From positions 1,228,501 through 1,292,500 of the forward strand of contig JAOSKU010000001.1 of NCBI GenBank assembly GCA_027493445.1: a stretch of 64,000 nucleotides of DNA. The letters run 5' to 3'. The notes below the pieces were generated by a model. It was not told the origin of the DNA. It saw nothing but the letters and a program-made list of their open reading frames with translations, and ran no database searches. Both the position numbers and the translations under genes were made by a program. Shown here one piece after another: positions 42,523 through 51,485 of this stretch. This stretch comes from Thermoleophilia bacterium (lineage in GTDB: Bacteria > Actinomycetota > Thermoleophilia > RBG-16-64-13). Positions within the stretch are counted from its first letter, which is position 1, and each line of letters opens with the position of its first letter.

Positions 42523-44088
42523 CTAGAACACCCGATCCGGCCGCGCCCCGCTCGCCTCCCGCTGTTGGGCCACGTTGTTGAGGGCCCGTATGTAGGCCTT
42601 GGCCGAGGCCTCCATCACGTCGATGCTGACGGCCTGCCCGGCGTAGGTCTTGCCGTCGACCTCCACCACCACCCTCACCTCGCCTAGGGAGTCCTTGCCC
42701 GAGGTCACCGAGCGCACCCGGTAGTCGAGCAGCTTGCCGGTGATGCCCACGGCGTTGTCGATGGCCCGGAAGATGGATTCCACCGAGCCGCCGCTGAAGG
42801 CCTTTCCCCGGCGCGGCTGGCCGCCCCTGAAAACCTCCACCTGGCTGGTGGGGATGATCTCCGAGCCGGCGCTCACGTAGAAGCGGGTCAGGCTGTAGAT
42901 GTCTTCACGCTCCCGGATCTCCTCGGTGGCCAGAGCCTCCAGGTCGAGGGCGGTCACCTGCTTCTTCTTGTCGGCAACCTCCTTGAAGCGGCGGAAGGCC
43001 TCATCGAGCTCGGCACCGGTCAGGTGGATCCCAAGCTCGGCCAGATGGGCTCTCAGCGCGTGGCGGCCGGAGTGCTTGCCGAGCACGATGTCCGACTCGC
43101 CCAGGCCGATGTCCCGGGCGCGCATGATCTCGTAGGTGGTGCGCTCCTTGAGCACGCCGTCCTGGTGGATGCCCGACTCGTGGGCGAAGGCGTTCTTGCC
43201 CACGACGGCCTTGTTGGGCTGCACCTGGTAGCCGGTCAGGTTGGAGACCATGCGGCTGGTGCGGGCGATCTCGGTGGTGTTCAGGTTCACCGGGCGCTGC
43301 ATGATGTCTTGGCGGGTGACCAGGGCCATGGCCACCTCCTCGATGGCGGCGTTGCCGGCCCGCTCGCCCAGGCCGTTCACGGCCACCTCCACCTGGGTAG
43401 CCCCCCGCTCCACCGCGGCCAGGGAGTTGGCCACGGCCAGCCCCAGGTCGTTGTGGCAGTGCACCGACACCACCACGCCGGCCAGGCCGGGGGCCTTCTC
43501 GTAGAGCGTGTCGATCAGGGCGGAGAACTCGCTCGGAAGCGTATACCCTACAGTATCGGGAATGTTGATGGTGGTGGCGCCCGCCTCGATGGCGGTTTGC
43601 AGCACCTCGGCCAGGAAGTCCACGTCGGAGCGGGTGGCGTCCATGGCCGAGAACTCCACCTCACCCGGGCAGAGCGAGACGCACAGCCCCACCAGTTCCG
43701 TGGTGATGGCGATCACCTCGGGCCGGCTCTTCTTGATCTGGTGCTGCAGGTGGATGTCGGAGGTGGAGATGAAGGTGTGGATGCGGGGGCGCTCGGCGTC
43801 CTTGATGGCCTCCCAGCAGGTATGGATGTCGCTCTCGACGCAACGGGCCAGGCCACAGATCACCGCCCCTTTCACCTCGCGGGCGATGGCCTGCACCGCC
43901 TCGAAATCACCCGGGCTGGTGGCCGGAAAGCCGGCCTCGATGACGTCCACCCCAAGGCGCACCAGCTGGTGAGCGATCTCCAGCTTCTCGGCCATGTTCA
44001 GGCTGATGCCCGGCGACTGCTCTCCATCGCGCAAGGTGGTATCGAAGAAAACGACGGGTTTCCCCAGATTGCGACGCGCGGCGGACAT
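42523..44088 (-). CDS. leuA: 2-isopropylmalate synthase
   Basis: The 521-residue enzyme condenses acetyl-CoA with 2-oxoisovalerate, the first committed step of leucine synthesis. Catalytic barrel motifs: [31 protein letters not shown] and the metal histidines in [16 protein letters not shown]. The C-terminal leucine-sensing domain (residues ~390-521) is present, so feedback inhibition is likely. I start at the ATG at 44088 after GAGGGGAGAG. The 639-residue ORF in the track reads back through the leader. Confidence 0.94.
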   Translation of the reverse strand: MSAARRNLGKPVVFFDTTLRDGEQSPGISLNMAEKLEIAHQLVRLGVDVIEAGFPATSPGDFEAVQAIAREVKGAVICGLARCVESDIHTCWEAIKDAERPRIHTFISTSDIHLQHQIKKSRPEVIAITTELVGLCVSLCPGEVEFSAMDATRSDVDFLAEVLQTAIEAGATTINIPDTVGYTLPSEFSALIDTLYEKAPGLAGVVVSVHCHNDLGLAVANSLAAVERGATQVEVAVNGLGERAGNAAIEEVAMALVTRQDIMQRPVNLNTTEIARTSRMVSNLTGYQVQPNKAVVGKNAFAHESGIHQDGVLKERTTYEIMRARDIGLGESDIVLGKHSGRHALRAHLAELGIHLTGAELDEAFRRFKEVADKKKQVTALDLEALATEEIREREDIYSLTRFYVSAGSEIIPTSQVEVFRGGQPRRGKAFSGGSVESIFRAIDNAVGITGKLLDYRVRSVTSGKDSLGEVRVVVEVDGKTYAGQAVSIDVMEASAKAYIRALNNVAQQREASGARPDRVF

Positions 44089-44158
44089 GACTCTCCCCTC
44101 TGTGGACTCGAACAGCTTCGAACGTGACGTGCCGGAAGGCGCCGGCTTCGCGTGACTT

Positions 44159-44176
44159 CTCCCCCTACCGGGGGAG
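44159..44176 (-). promoter_or_regulatory. GC hairpin at the end of the leuA leader ORF
   Basis: The minus strand reads CTCCCCC-GGTA-GGGGGAG, with the leader stop codon in the loop. No U-run follows. The 5' arm CUCCCC could alternatively pair with the leuA ribosome-binding site GGGGAG 55-70 bases downstream, so translational control is possible. Confidence 0.55.
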
Positions 44177-44284
44177 CAGAAGCAGGAGGGAAAGGAGCAG
44201 GGCCAGGCGGAGAGTGCGCGGCAAGGCGGGACGCCGAGAGGTTCCCGTGCCGGTGGTGCCGCGGATGTTCGCTGCCTGTTGCAT
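44165..44284 (-). CDS. leuL: Leucine leader peptide of leuA
   Basis: A 39-codon ORF ends in TLRLALLLSLLLLLPR: ten leucines in the last 15 residues, encoded by mixed CTC, CTG and CTT codons. Its ATG is eight bases past the -10 hexamer, so the transcript is essentially leaderless. It ends 76 bases before leuA, with its stop codon in a hairpin loop. This is the classic design of an amino-acid attenuation leader in which ribosome stalling at Leu codons reports scarcity of charged leucyl-tRNA. It could instead be mistaken for a hydrophobic membrane peptide. Confidence 0.75.
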   Translation of the reverse strand: MQQAANIRGTTGTGTSRRPALPRTLRLALLLSLLLLLPR

Positions 44285-44291
44285 GGGCGAC

Positions 44292-44320
44292 AGTGTAATG
44301 CACGACCGGGCGGGAAGCAA
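44292..44320 (-). promoter_or_regulatory. Promoter for leuL-leuA
   Basis: TTGCTT and TACACT separated by 17 bases on the minus strand, with the leader ATG starting eight bases beyond the -10. The gap upstream to 44506 holds nothing I can identify. Confidence 0.7.
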
Positions 44321-44506
44321 GCGCCCGGGCTCGGCGAGGGCGCCGGAAGCCATGCGAAATACGCAGGTACGAGGTGGCAGGAAGACTTGCACTCTTTCAC
44401 GATATTGGGTCGGGTTCCTGGCGCCGTCGGCCGCTGGATCATGGGCGCTCTGAGGAGCCTTGGTCAGGCGCAGAGATCGACTCGACGCAGGAGCGGCCGT
44501 GGGCTT

Positions 44507-44961
44507 CAGCGAGGACAGGTGGATCCGGAGCGAAGCCCCTTGCACATGAACGTGCGCGTGCGAGGTCCGAGGTTTCGTCACCGTTTGATCCCATGTCAGT
44601 TGCGTCAGGGCTTGAACACGTTCGTCAACCGAGACGAGGAGCTCTCCGCGCTCGGGCGTTGGGGGTCGGGCCGGGGGAGATGACTTGCCCCGGTCTGGGG
44701 CCGGCGCCGCGTGGGCAAGACCATGCTCATTCAGCGCTTTAGTGCGGGGAAGGAAGACCATCTTCCAAACCGCCCCGGCCGGGCCACCGGCGACGAACTG
44801 AGGGTTCTTTCCGCCGCCGCCCTCCCTGTGCTGCAAGGGGGTCTCCGAGATCTCGCCGCCCGCCCTTTCGCCGGCTGGGACGACGTCCTCGACACCTGTG
44901 CTGCCGCCGCGCAAGACGATCCGGTCCTTCTTGCGGTTCCGCCGTCCGCACGATGCAGGCT
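44507..44961 (+). repeat. 455-bp duplicated segment, copy 1
   Basis: This stretch is nearly identical, in inverted orientation, to 63307-63760. It begins at CAGCGAGGACAGGTGG and ends at CGATGCAGGCT; only a handful of bases differ. It covers the 5' half of an ATPase relic. Confidence 0.9.
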
Positions 44962-45605
44962 GGGCAGGAGGAGCGCGCCCCTCTTTCCGGCCGCTTCGAC
45001 CTGTCGATGCAGGTCCATCCATCCCGGCCCCAGGAAGCCGCACTCATGCTTCCCCATCTCTCCCCAAAGGAGCGTGCCTTGGTGTGGGGTCTCTTGGGGG
45101 GTACGCCCCTTTATCTGTCCTGGTGGGATGAGCAGCAGTCGGTGCGCGCGAACCTCAGACGTCTCTTCTGCGAGCCAGGCGCTCCGCTTCTGACCGAGGG
45201 TCAGCTGTTGCTGGCCACGGAGGCGGAGGTAGGCGGGTTGGGCGGCCTGGTCCTTCGGGCCATCGCCGCAGGAAGGGCAGGAATCCTTTCCGCACGCGCA
45301 GGCGGGTCTACGGCATGGTCGACAACTACCTTGCCGTCTGGTTGCGGACGGTCAACCGTTACCGGGCCGAGATCGACGCGGTGGCGCTCGCCGGGCGCTC
45401 CCGGGAAGCCGTTCTTGCCGGAGAGGCGCAATGGGCCCGGTGTGTGTCCAGGCCCCGGCTCTTGCGGGACCCGGAGCGTAAAGCGCAACTACTGCCTAGG
45501 CGCCGGAGCGACCTGATGTTCGCGCTCTCTGCCCGCGTGGAGGTACGACTCCAAGAGCAACCAGGTGTCCACGAGAGCTGTCAACTCCACTCCTCCTGCC
45601 GGACA
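44610..45605 (+). pseudogene. AAA/DUF234-type ATPase relic, copy 1
   Basis: Fragments in three frames spell an ATP-binding protein of the archaeal-ATPase/DUF234 type: TFVNRDEELSALGRW, then VGKTMLIQRF (Walker A) and [20 protein letters not shown]. Later come [44 protein letters not shown] and [20 protein letters not shown]. At least four frame changes are needed, and copy 2 shares most of them. This is therefore true decay rather than a read error. It lies between the leuA leader and the amide locus. Confidence 0.75.
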
Positions 45606-45662
45606 GCGGTATCGCAGGGGAGCTAACCGACTACCCCCTCTCAAGAATAGCAGCCATTCGGG

Positions 45663-45746
45663 ATTCCACACACGTTTAATGGTGGAATGCAGGGATTCTC
45701 CCCTGGCGCTGAGTGTGGCATGAAGTTAAGGTACTACCACTTCATG
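45663..45746 (+). promoter_or_regulatory. Two inverted repeats upstream of the symporter/amidase operon
   Basis: ATTCCAC-N12-GTGGAAT (45663-45688) and CATGAAGT-N12-ACTTCATG (45719-45746) both have 12-base spacers, with centres 57 bases apart. They lie 75-155 bases before the first gene of the operon and are good operator candidates. Confidence 0.5.
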
Positions 45747-45819
45747 TCAAAGCCTCTGGGGGGACAAAGCTGGAGGCGCCTCATCCTTCCCCGGAGGCCG
45801 TCGTTGAAAGGGGGGCTCG

Positions 45820-46182
45820 ATGAGTAGTGCGTCGATCGATCCCGATTGGAGAAAAAGGAAGAACGCAATCTTCTGGGTGCTCTGGGTGCTCCTGTGGACA
45901 CTCACGTGGTTCCCGCCGCTTGTGAGCTGGCTCAACAGCAAAGGGTCCTCCTGGTCGCCGATCATGATCTGGGTCCTGGCCATGATACTCGGGCAGATCG
46001 TCGTGATCTGGATCCACTTCTTCGTGGAATCTCGCAGCGGCGAGCTGGACGACACCGTGGCCGCCGTTGACTGGGGCAAGCTTGGAGGTAGGCCCGAGTC
46101 CTCGGAGATGTTCCGCAGTGGAGCACCTGGCCGCGTTCGCGGCGCGGTGGAAATCGGAGCCACCACCGCATCTCGAGCGTAA
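45820..46182 (+). CDS. Small membrane protein, symporter companion
   Basis: The 120-residue protein has two membrane spans (IFWVLWVLLWTLTWFPPLVSWL and PIMIWVLAMILGQIVVIWIHFFVE) and a soluble tail. Small two-span proteins directly upstream of sodium:solute symporter genes are common and may act as a subunit. The ATG follows GAAAGGGGGGCTCG. It is 35 bases from the symporter gene. Confidence 0.7.
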   Translation: MSSASIDPDWRKRKNAIFWVLWVLLWTLTWFPPLVSWLNSKGSSWSPIMIWVLAMILGQIVVIWIHFFVESRSGELDDTVAAVDWGKLGGRPESSEMFRSGAPGRVRGAVEIGATTASRA

Positions 46183-46217
46183 GACACGTCGTTCGCCATC
46201 ATCACTGGGGGAAGGTA

Positions 46218-47744
46218 ATGCAAGACATCATCCGAGCGGAGAATTTTAGTATCATTCCGCTCATTGTTCTGGGGGCCATGATCGCGGTCAACTTCTGGGT
46301 GGTGCGCAGGGACCTAGGGGTGGAAACCTACGAGGAGTTCGCCACCGCCAACCGATCGGTGGGGTTCATCGGCGTGGCCCTGGCCATCTACACGACCTGG
46401 TACGTGGGCGCTATCTACACCGCCTGGGCCGGCTTTGCCGTCGGCCTGGGGTTCATAGCGTTCTACACTCTCGTCTACGGAACCTTCGGGCTCGTGACAA
46501 TGATGCTGATCGGGCGCAAGACCTTTCTCTGGGGCAAGAAGTATGGATGCCAGACGCAGGCCGACCTCATGGGCCTGCGCTACCAGTCGAAGACCCTCAA
46601 GGTCAGCCTGGGAGTGGCCGGTATCCTGTTCTCCATTCCCTGGCTCTTTATGGAGTTCGTGACCCTGGGGATCGCGTTCGAGTGGGCCTCATACGGGCGG
46701 GTGCCGGCCTGGGTGGGCATCCTGATCGGCGTGAGCATCGTCGGCTTCTATATCGGGCTGGGCGGGATGAAAGCCGCAATCACGGCGTCCATCTTCCAGG
46801 GTGGCTTCCAGTTCATCGCCGGCGTGGCACTCATGACTTACCTGATCTTCAAGCTTTGGGGGAGCTTTGGCGGCCTTTTCGGCGCCATCCAGACCCAGGA
46901 GCCGGCCCTGCTCACCTATCCAGGGCCCGGGGCGACCTTCCCGGTGCCCTTCTGGACGTCGATCATCATCACGAGCTCGCTGGGTAACTTCATGTGGCCC
47001 TGGGTCTTCAACAAGATCATCACCGCCGATAGTATCCGGTCCATCAAATTCGCCGGGTTGGGGGCACCGATCCTAGGTGCCATCACTTGGACCCTCTTCG
47101 TGTGGCTGGGAATGGGAAGCCACCTCTACCAGGAGGGAGCGGCCGACCCCCAACAAGCCTACTTCTTCATCCACAGACTGGGCGGGCCAACGGTGCTGGG
47201 GTTCTTTGTGGCGGTGGTGGTGGCTACGAACATCTCGACTGTGGCGGCGATCATCCAGGCTATCTCCACACATATCACCGTCGACATCGCGGAGGTCTTC
47301 GATCGGCGCATCAGCGACAAGGGGGCCATTCGCCTGTCGCGGGCGGTGGTCGTCGCCTCGTGTGTGGTGGCCTTCGGAATGAGTGTTCTTCTCAGCCTGG
47401 ACAAGCTCATCTTCTGGGCGCTCTTCACGTACCAAGGAATGGTGCTTTTCTGGCCCATCGTGGTGCTGGGCATGTGGTGGAAGCGGGCTAATGCCGCGGG
47501 AGCCCTGGTGGGTCTGTTTGGCGGCATCGGGCTCTCCTGGGTCTTGACGCTGCTGAAGCCCGGGTTCCTGGGAACTTGGGGCTGGACCGAAGGCATGTAC
47601 GCTTCAGCCTTCACGTTCATCGTGATGCTCATCTTCGGCCTTGCCAAGAAACCGGAGCCGTATGTTGACCATCTCTTCGACGATCTCAACCCGGAGCCGT
47701 ACCCCCTCGTGGGAGAGGCCCTTCCAACCGGCGCGACATCGTAA
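46218..47744 (+). CDS. Sodium:solute symporter family protein
   Basis: The 508-residue protein has about 13 spans. SSS-family signatures include the TM1 region IAVNFWVVRRDLGVETYEEFATANRSVG, YTTWYVGAIYTAWAGFAV, GCQTQADLMGLRYQS and ATNISTVAAIIQAISTHITVDI. The family imports carboxylates, amino acids, urea or amides with Na+. The gene heads the amidase-like locus, so it probably imports the amide substrate or its acid product. Confidence 0.88.
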   Translation: MQDIIRAENFSIIPLIVLGAMIAVNFWVVRRDLGVETYEEFATANRSVGFIGVALAIYTTWYVGAIYTAWAGFAVGLGFIAFYTLVYGTFGLVTMMLIGRKTFLWGKKYGCQTQADLMGLRYQSKTLKVSLGVAGILFSIPWLFMEFVTLGIAFEWASYGRVPAWVGILIGVSIVGFYIGLGGMKAAITASIFQGGFQFIAGVALMTYLIFKLWGSFGGLFGAIQTQEPALLTYPGPGATFPVPFWTSIIITSSLGNFMWPWVFNKIITADSIRSIKFAGLGAPILGAITWTLFVWLGMGSHLYQEGAADPQQAYFFIHRLGGPTVLGFFVAVVVATNISTVAAIIQAISTHITVDIAEVFDRRISDKGAIRLSRAVVVASCVVAFGMSVLLSLDKLIFWALFTYQGMVLFWPIVVLGMWWKRANAAGALVGLFGGIGLSWVLTLLKPGFLGTWGWTEGMYASAFTFIVMLIFGLAKKPEPYVDHLFDDLNPEPYPLVGEALPTGATS

Positions 47745-47862
47745 GGCTTCCGGCTGCCGCGGCCTGTCGCCCGCCGCCAATTGCGCCGTGCGACAGGCCG
47801 CCAAGGCCCAGAGCTGCCAGCCCACACGAAACTGAAGAGAGTAGTAAATAGCGGAAGGGAGG

Positions 47863-48228
47863 GTGAAGATGCCTCAGGCGGTCCCCAAGGAGCATGAAGT
47901 CCTCGTTGGAGTCGATGGGCGGATTCTCCAAGACGAGGTGAAGCCGCTTGTTGATGCAGAGATTATCGAGGAACACCGGCGGAACCCGATCGGCTTCCAC
48001 ACCGACGAGCTCGAAAGGGTCCTGATCTATCTCCGCAAGCACCAGCTGCAACAGGAAGGGAAGCTCGTCATCGTGTGCACGAAGCCTCACAAGGAATGGT
48101 GCATAGGTGTGCTCTCCGGCGTGCGTGGCATCCCGCCAACCATTCTGAGAGATCAGGTGTTCTCATCGCGGGAGGAAGCCGAACACGGGATCTTCTTGAA
48201 GCGGATCAAGGACTTGGGACTCGTGTGA
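47863..48228 (+). CDS. N,N-dimethylformamidase small-subunit-like protein
   Basis: The 121-residue protein lies directly before the large-subunit gene, as dmfA1 precedes dmfA2. It has the segments HRRNPIGFHTDELERVLIYLRKH and KLVIVCTKPHKEWCIGVLSG, which match the alpha subunit of DMFase in size and layout. A shorter paralogue lies after the large subunit. The small subunit has no catalytic residues; it stabilises the large one. Confidence 0.7.
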   Translation: MKMPQAVPKEHEVLVGVDGRILQDEVKPLVDAEIIEEHRRNPIGFHTDELERVLIYLRKHQLQQEGKLVIVCTKPHKEWCIGVLSGVRGIPPTILRDQVFSSREEAEHGIFLKRIKDLGLV

Positions 48229-48279
48229 CACCTCTGAGCGAGTAGAGAAGCAAGTCTAACTCTCGGCTTCAAAGGAGCA

Positions 48280-50637
48280 TTGAAGATGACCGTGGTAGGT
48301 TATAGCGACAAACTCAGCGCCTTTCCCGGCGAGAAGATCAAGTTCATGGTCAGCTGCGACTCGGTCGAGTATCAGGCCGATATAGTCAAGCTCATTCACG
48401 GCGACACGAACCCAGACGGGCCCGGATTCAAGGAGGAGTTTGTCCAGACGGGCGCTTCTGGTCGGTATCCCGGGCACCAGCAGGAGATTCACAGCGGCTC
48501 CTACGTTGTGGTGCAGGACAGCGCTGGTTTCCAGGGCCTCGATGCCTTCGCACTGCAGGCCTACATCTGGCCCACCACTCCGGCCAAGGGGCCGCAGGGC
48601 GAGATGAAGTGGTGCAGCAGCACCGGCTGGTGCATGTCGGCGAACGGCGTGAGCAAGGGTGCTCAGGGCATTATCACCAAGTGGAACGCCGCCAGCCGTT
48701 CCGGCTATGCCCTGGTTGCCGACGAGGACGGGTGCGTGGCACTCTGGTTGGGGGATGGCAACGGCGGCGTGGCTAAGATCAGCTCGAGAGCACCCCTGCT
48801 GGCCAAGTGCTGGTACTTCGTCAGCACCTCGTACGATCGCGGCCGAGTCGTCATCCAACAAGAACCCATCGTGGGACCAGCCAACGGCCGCTTCTCCCTT
48901 CCGTACCCGCTAGACGGCACCACGGCCAGGGTCGAGCAGACGACGACCGTCCGTCCTTCGGGGGCCCCGGGCACGCCCCTTCTCATTGCCGGTTGGGTCG
49001 AGCTCATCGAGAACGGCATGCTGGTGCAGGGCGGCAAGTACAACGGCAAGATCGACCGACCCCGCCTGACCAGTCGCCCGCTAGCGCGGGACGAGATGGA
49101 CGCCCCGCAGGGTCCGCATGTCATCGCCGCCTGGGACTTCGCCCACGGCATCACCCGAAAGGGCGTGGCCACCAAGAAGGCCACCGACTTGTCGGCAAAC
49201 GGCCTGCACGGGTGCATCGTCAATCAACCGGCCCGGGCAGTCACCGGGTACAACTGGACCTCCCAAGACATGTGCTTCGTGCACGCGCCCGAGCAGTACG
49301 GCGCCATCCACTTCCACGACGACGACGTAGCCGATGCCGGTTGGGAAGTAGACTTCGAGCTGACCGTCCCCGACAGTATAAGGAGCGGCCTCTACGCAGC
49401 GCGCCTGCGCGCGGGCGAAGACGAAGATGAGGATTACATCCCCTTCTACGTGCGGCCCAAGCGCGGGCAAGAAGCTAAAATCGCCTTCCTGGCGCCCACA
49501 GCTTCGTACATGGCTTACGCAAACGATCACCTCACTACCAATGCTGCTCTGGCCGAGCTGCTTGTCGCGCGCACGCCGGTGATGGGGGCAAACGACCTTT
49601 TCCTGGCGGAGCACCGCGAGTACGGCCTCTCGACCTACGATACTCACTCAGACGGCAGCGGGGTCTGCTACTCTTCGCGCCTGCGGCCCATCCTGAACAT
49701 GAGGCCCAAGTATCGGCACTGGTTGTCGCCCTCTTTGTGGCAGTTCAATGCCGATTTGCACCTGATCGACTGGCTCACTGAAATGGGCTATGAGTTCGAC
49801 GTGGTCACCGATCAGGACCTCAACCTGGAGGGCGTGGACCTCATCAAGCCATACAAAGTCGTTCTTACCGGGTCGCATCCGGAGTACTACTCCAACCAGA
49901 TGTTGGACGCCGTGGAAGCCTACCAGCGGGGTGGTGGGCGCTTCATGTACATGGGGGCCAACGGTTTCTATTGGGTGGTCTCCTACGATCCCAACGACCC
50001 GAACATCATCGAGGTGCGCAAGGGAGACGGCTCAAACGCCTGGAAGGCACTACCCGGCGAGAGACATCTGAGCTTCAACGGCGAGTACGGGACACTCTGG
50101 CGGCACCGCAACCGGGCGCCCCAGAAGATCGCCGGCACAGGGTTCGTGGCCGAGGGCTTCGACATCTCGTCGTACTACCGGCGTAACCCCGACAGCTTCG
50201 ATCCCCGCGCGGCCTGGATCTTCGAGGGCATCGGCGAGGATGAGCTCATCGGCGATTTCGGCCTTGTTGGCGGAGGCGCAGCCGGACTGGAGCTCGACAT
50301 CTACGATCAGGAACTCGGATCTCCGCCGCACGCCCTGGTGTTGGCCTCGTCGGAGAAGCACACCGACATATACCTTGAGGTGTTAGAAGAGCTGTTTTTC
50401 AATGTTCCCGGCATGAGCGGCACCCAGAACGCCCGAGTGCGCGCCGACATCGTCTACTACACGACGCCCAACGGAGGCGCGGTGTTCTCGCTAAGCTCCA
50501 TTGCCTTCTGTGGCAGTCTCTCCCACAACAACTACGACAACAATTGCTCGCGCATGATCGCCAACGTGGTAAATCGGTTCCTCCTTGACGAGGCGCCGCC
50601 TTCCACGGCAGAGGCGGCTGCGGTAGTGGCACGCTGA
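48280..50637 (+). CDS. N,N-dimethylformamidase-like large subunit
   Basis: The 785-residue protein is collinear with DMFase beta subunits: an N-terminal beta domain with a concanavalin-like insert (residues ~80-330), LYAARLRAGEDEDEDYIPFYVRP, IAFLAPTASYMAYANDH, and a C-terminal Rossmann-like domain containing TGSHPEYYSNQMLDAVEAY. In known DMFase an Fe is held by two Tyr and a Glu, the Glu lying in an H-x-E; SHPEYY supplies that H-x-E here. It hydrolyses an amide; DMF itself is not proven. The family is broad. Confidence 0.8.
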   Translation: MKMTVVGYSDKLSAFPGEKIKFMVSCDSVEYQADIVKLIHGDTNPDGPGFKEEFVQTGASGRYPGHQQEIHSGSYVVVQDSAGFQGLDAFALQAYIWPTTPAKGPQGEMKWCSSTGWCMSANGVSKGAQGIITKWNAASRSGYALVADEDGCVALWLGDGNGGVAKISSRAPLLAKCWYFVSTSYDRGRVVIQQEPIVGPANGRFSLPYPLDGTTARVEQTTTVRPSGAPGTPLLIAGWVELIENGMLVQGGKYNGKIDRPRLTSRPLARDEMDAPQGPHVIAAWDFAHGITRKGVATKKATDLSANGLHGCIVNQPARAVTGYNWTSQDMCFVHAPEQYGAIHFHDDDVADAGWEVDFELTVPDSIRSGLYAARLRAGEDEDEDYIPFYVRPKRGQEAKIAFLAPTASYMAYANDHLTTNAALAELLVARTPVMGANDLFLAEHREYGLSTYDTHSDGSGVCYSSRLRPILNMRPKYRHWLSPSLWQFNADLHLIDWLTEMGYEFDVVTDQDLNLEGVDLIKPYKVVLTGSHPEYYSNQMLDAVEAYQRGGGRFMYMGANGFYWVVSYDPNDPNIIEVRKGDGSNAWKALPGERHLSFNGEYGTLWRHRNRAPQKIAGTGFVAEGFDISSYYRRNPDSFDPRAAWIFEGIGEDELIGDFGLVGGGAAGLELDIYDQELGSPPHALVLASSEKHTDIYLEVLEELFFNVPGMSGTQNARVRADIVYYTTPNGGAVFSLSSIAFCGSLSHNNYDNNCSRMIANVVNRFLLDEAPPSTAEAAAVVAR

Positions 50638-50658
50638 GCGTGGACGGGACGGTGCGTC

Positions 50659-50901
50659 GTGTGCACAGATGAGCGAAAGACCTTCGCGGGCATGCTGCAG
50701 ACCTTGAACGGCTTTCGGCCTGGAACGCTGGAAGGCAGGTATGTCATCGTCTGCACAAGACCGGGTCGAGAATGGCGAGTGGCGCAGCTGAGCACCAGGG
50801 AGGGCGCGCCCCTCGACTATGTCGGGGGCCAGATCTTCGGCTCTGTGGGGGCGGCCCAGCAGGCGGTTGCAGAGCTGCAGGCCGTCCGGCGAGTGGCCTA
50901 G
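50659..50901 (+). CDS. Second DMFase small-subunit-like paralogue
   Basis: The 80-residue protein has GRYVIVCTRPGREWRVAQLSTREGAPLDY, aligning with KLVIVCTKPHKEWCIGVLSGVRGIPPT of the upstream small subunit. The following FGSVGAAQQAVAEL parallels FSSREEAEHGI. It lacks the N-terminal helical part. The start is GTG at 50659, with an ATG alternative at 50692. Paired small subunits around one large subunit are unusual. Confidence 0.6.
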   Translation: MCTDERKTFAGMLQTLNGFRPGTLEGRYVIVCTRPGREWRVAQLSTREGAPLDYVGGQIFGSVGAAQQAVAELQAVRRVA

Positions 50902-50910
50902 AAAACGGGG

Positions 50911-51418
50911 GTGAGTCTGGTGGGACAGACGGCCAGGAGCGCGCGAGCTGACAGGACGCGAGCAAAGCGGCGCAGGACCCGCATCGCGCCCGTCCCTTCC
51001 CCTCAGCTCATCGCGAAACGATCGCGGACGGTTCTCGCGGCCCCAGTGGCCGCGGGAGCCGTTCTCGGCCTTGCGGGGTGGGTCAGCACAAAGGGCGGGG
51101 TGACGCTCCTGCCGGACCCAATCCGGATGATAGTCCTTGGGGGCTGGCCCTGGTCTTCTTAGCGCAACCCCTGTTCGTGGACTACCTGGTCCGGGGAATG
51201 TCGGCAACCCACGGATGTCACGAGCTCAGGTCGAGCGATCTTTCGTGGTTACACCAGCCATGTCGGCGGTCACGCCCGGCCTGTTCGGGCTAGCCGCCGC
51301 TTCGGTCACAGGCGTCCGGGAAGCCGCGCTTGTCTTTGCCTTGATCGGCATCCTCAACGGCTACATCTACGCTCGGCGTGAGCGAGCGTGGCACCTGCTG
51401 CTGCGGGATGGGGAATGA
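50911..51418 (+). CDS. Small membrane protein, two frameshifts
   Basis: Three frames together give one product of about 169 residues: a basic N-terminus, then hydrophobic spans VLAAPVAAGAVLGLAGWVS, LALVFLAQPLFVDYLV and LVFALIGILNGYIYARRERAWHL. Adding one G in the run 51139-51143 and one at 51213-51214 makes the frame continuous (VLGGLALVF and THGMSRAQ). The family is not recognised. It lies between the second small-subunit gene and another membrane-protein gene. Confidence 0.55.
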
Positions 51419-51485
51419 GCACCTGGATCTGTGCAGCAATCCAAGACATGCGAGACCAACACAAGCAACCCGAGAGGAGCTCCCT

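Noticed and set aside
42523-44442. 639-residue LeuA with a long N-terminal extension
   Set aside because: The extension reads antifunctionally through the leader ORF and hairpin; homology starts at the ATG at 44088.
44165-45043. 292-residue minus ORF covering the leuA leader and ATPase relic
   Set aside because: Only its last 39 codons are meaningful; the rest is antisense to the ATPase relic.
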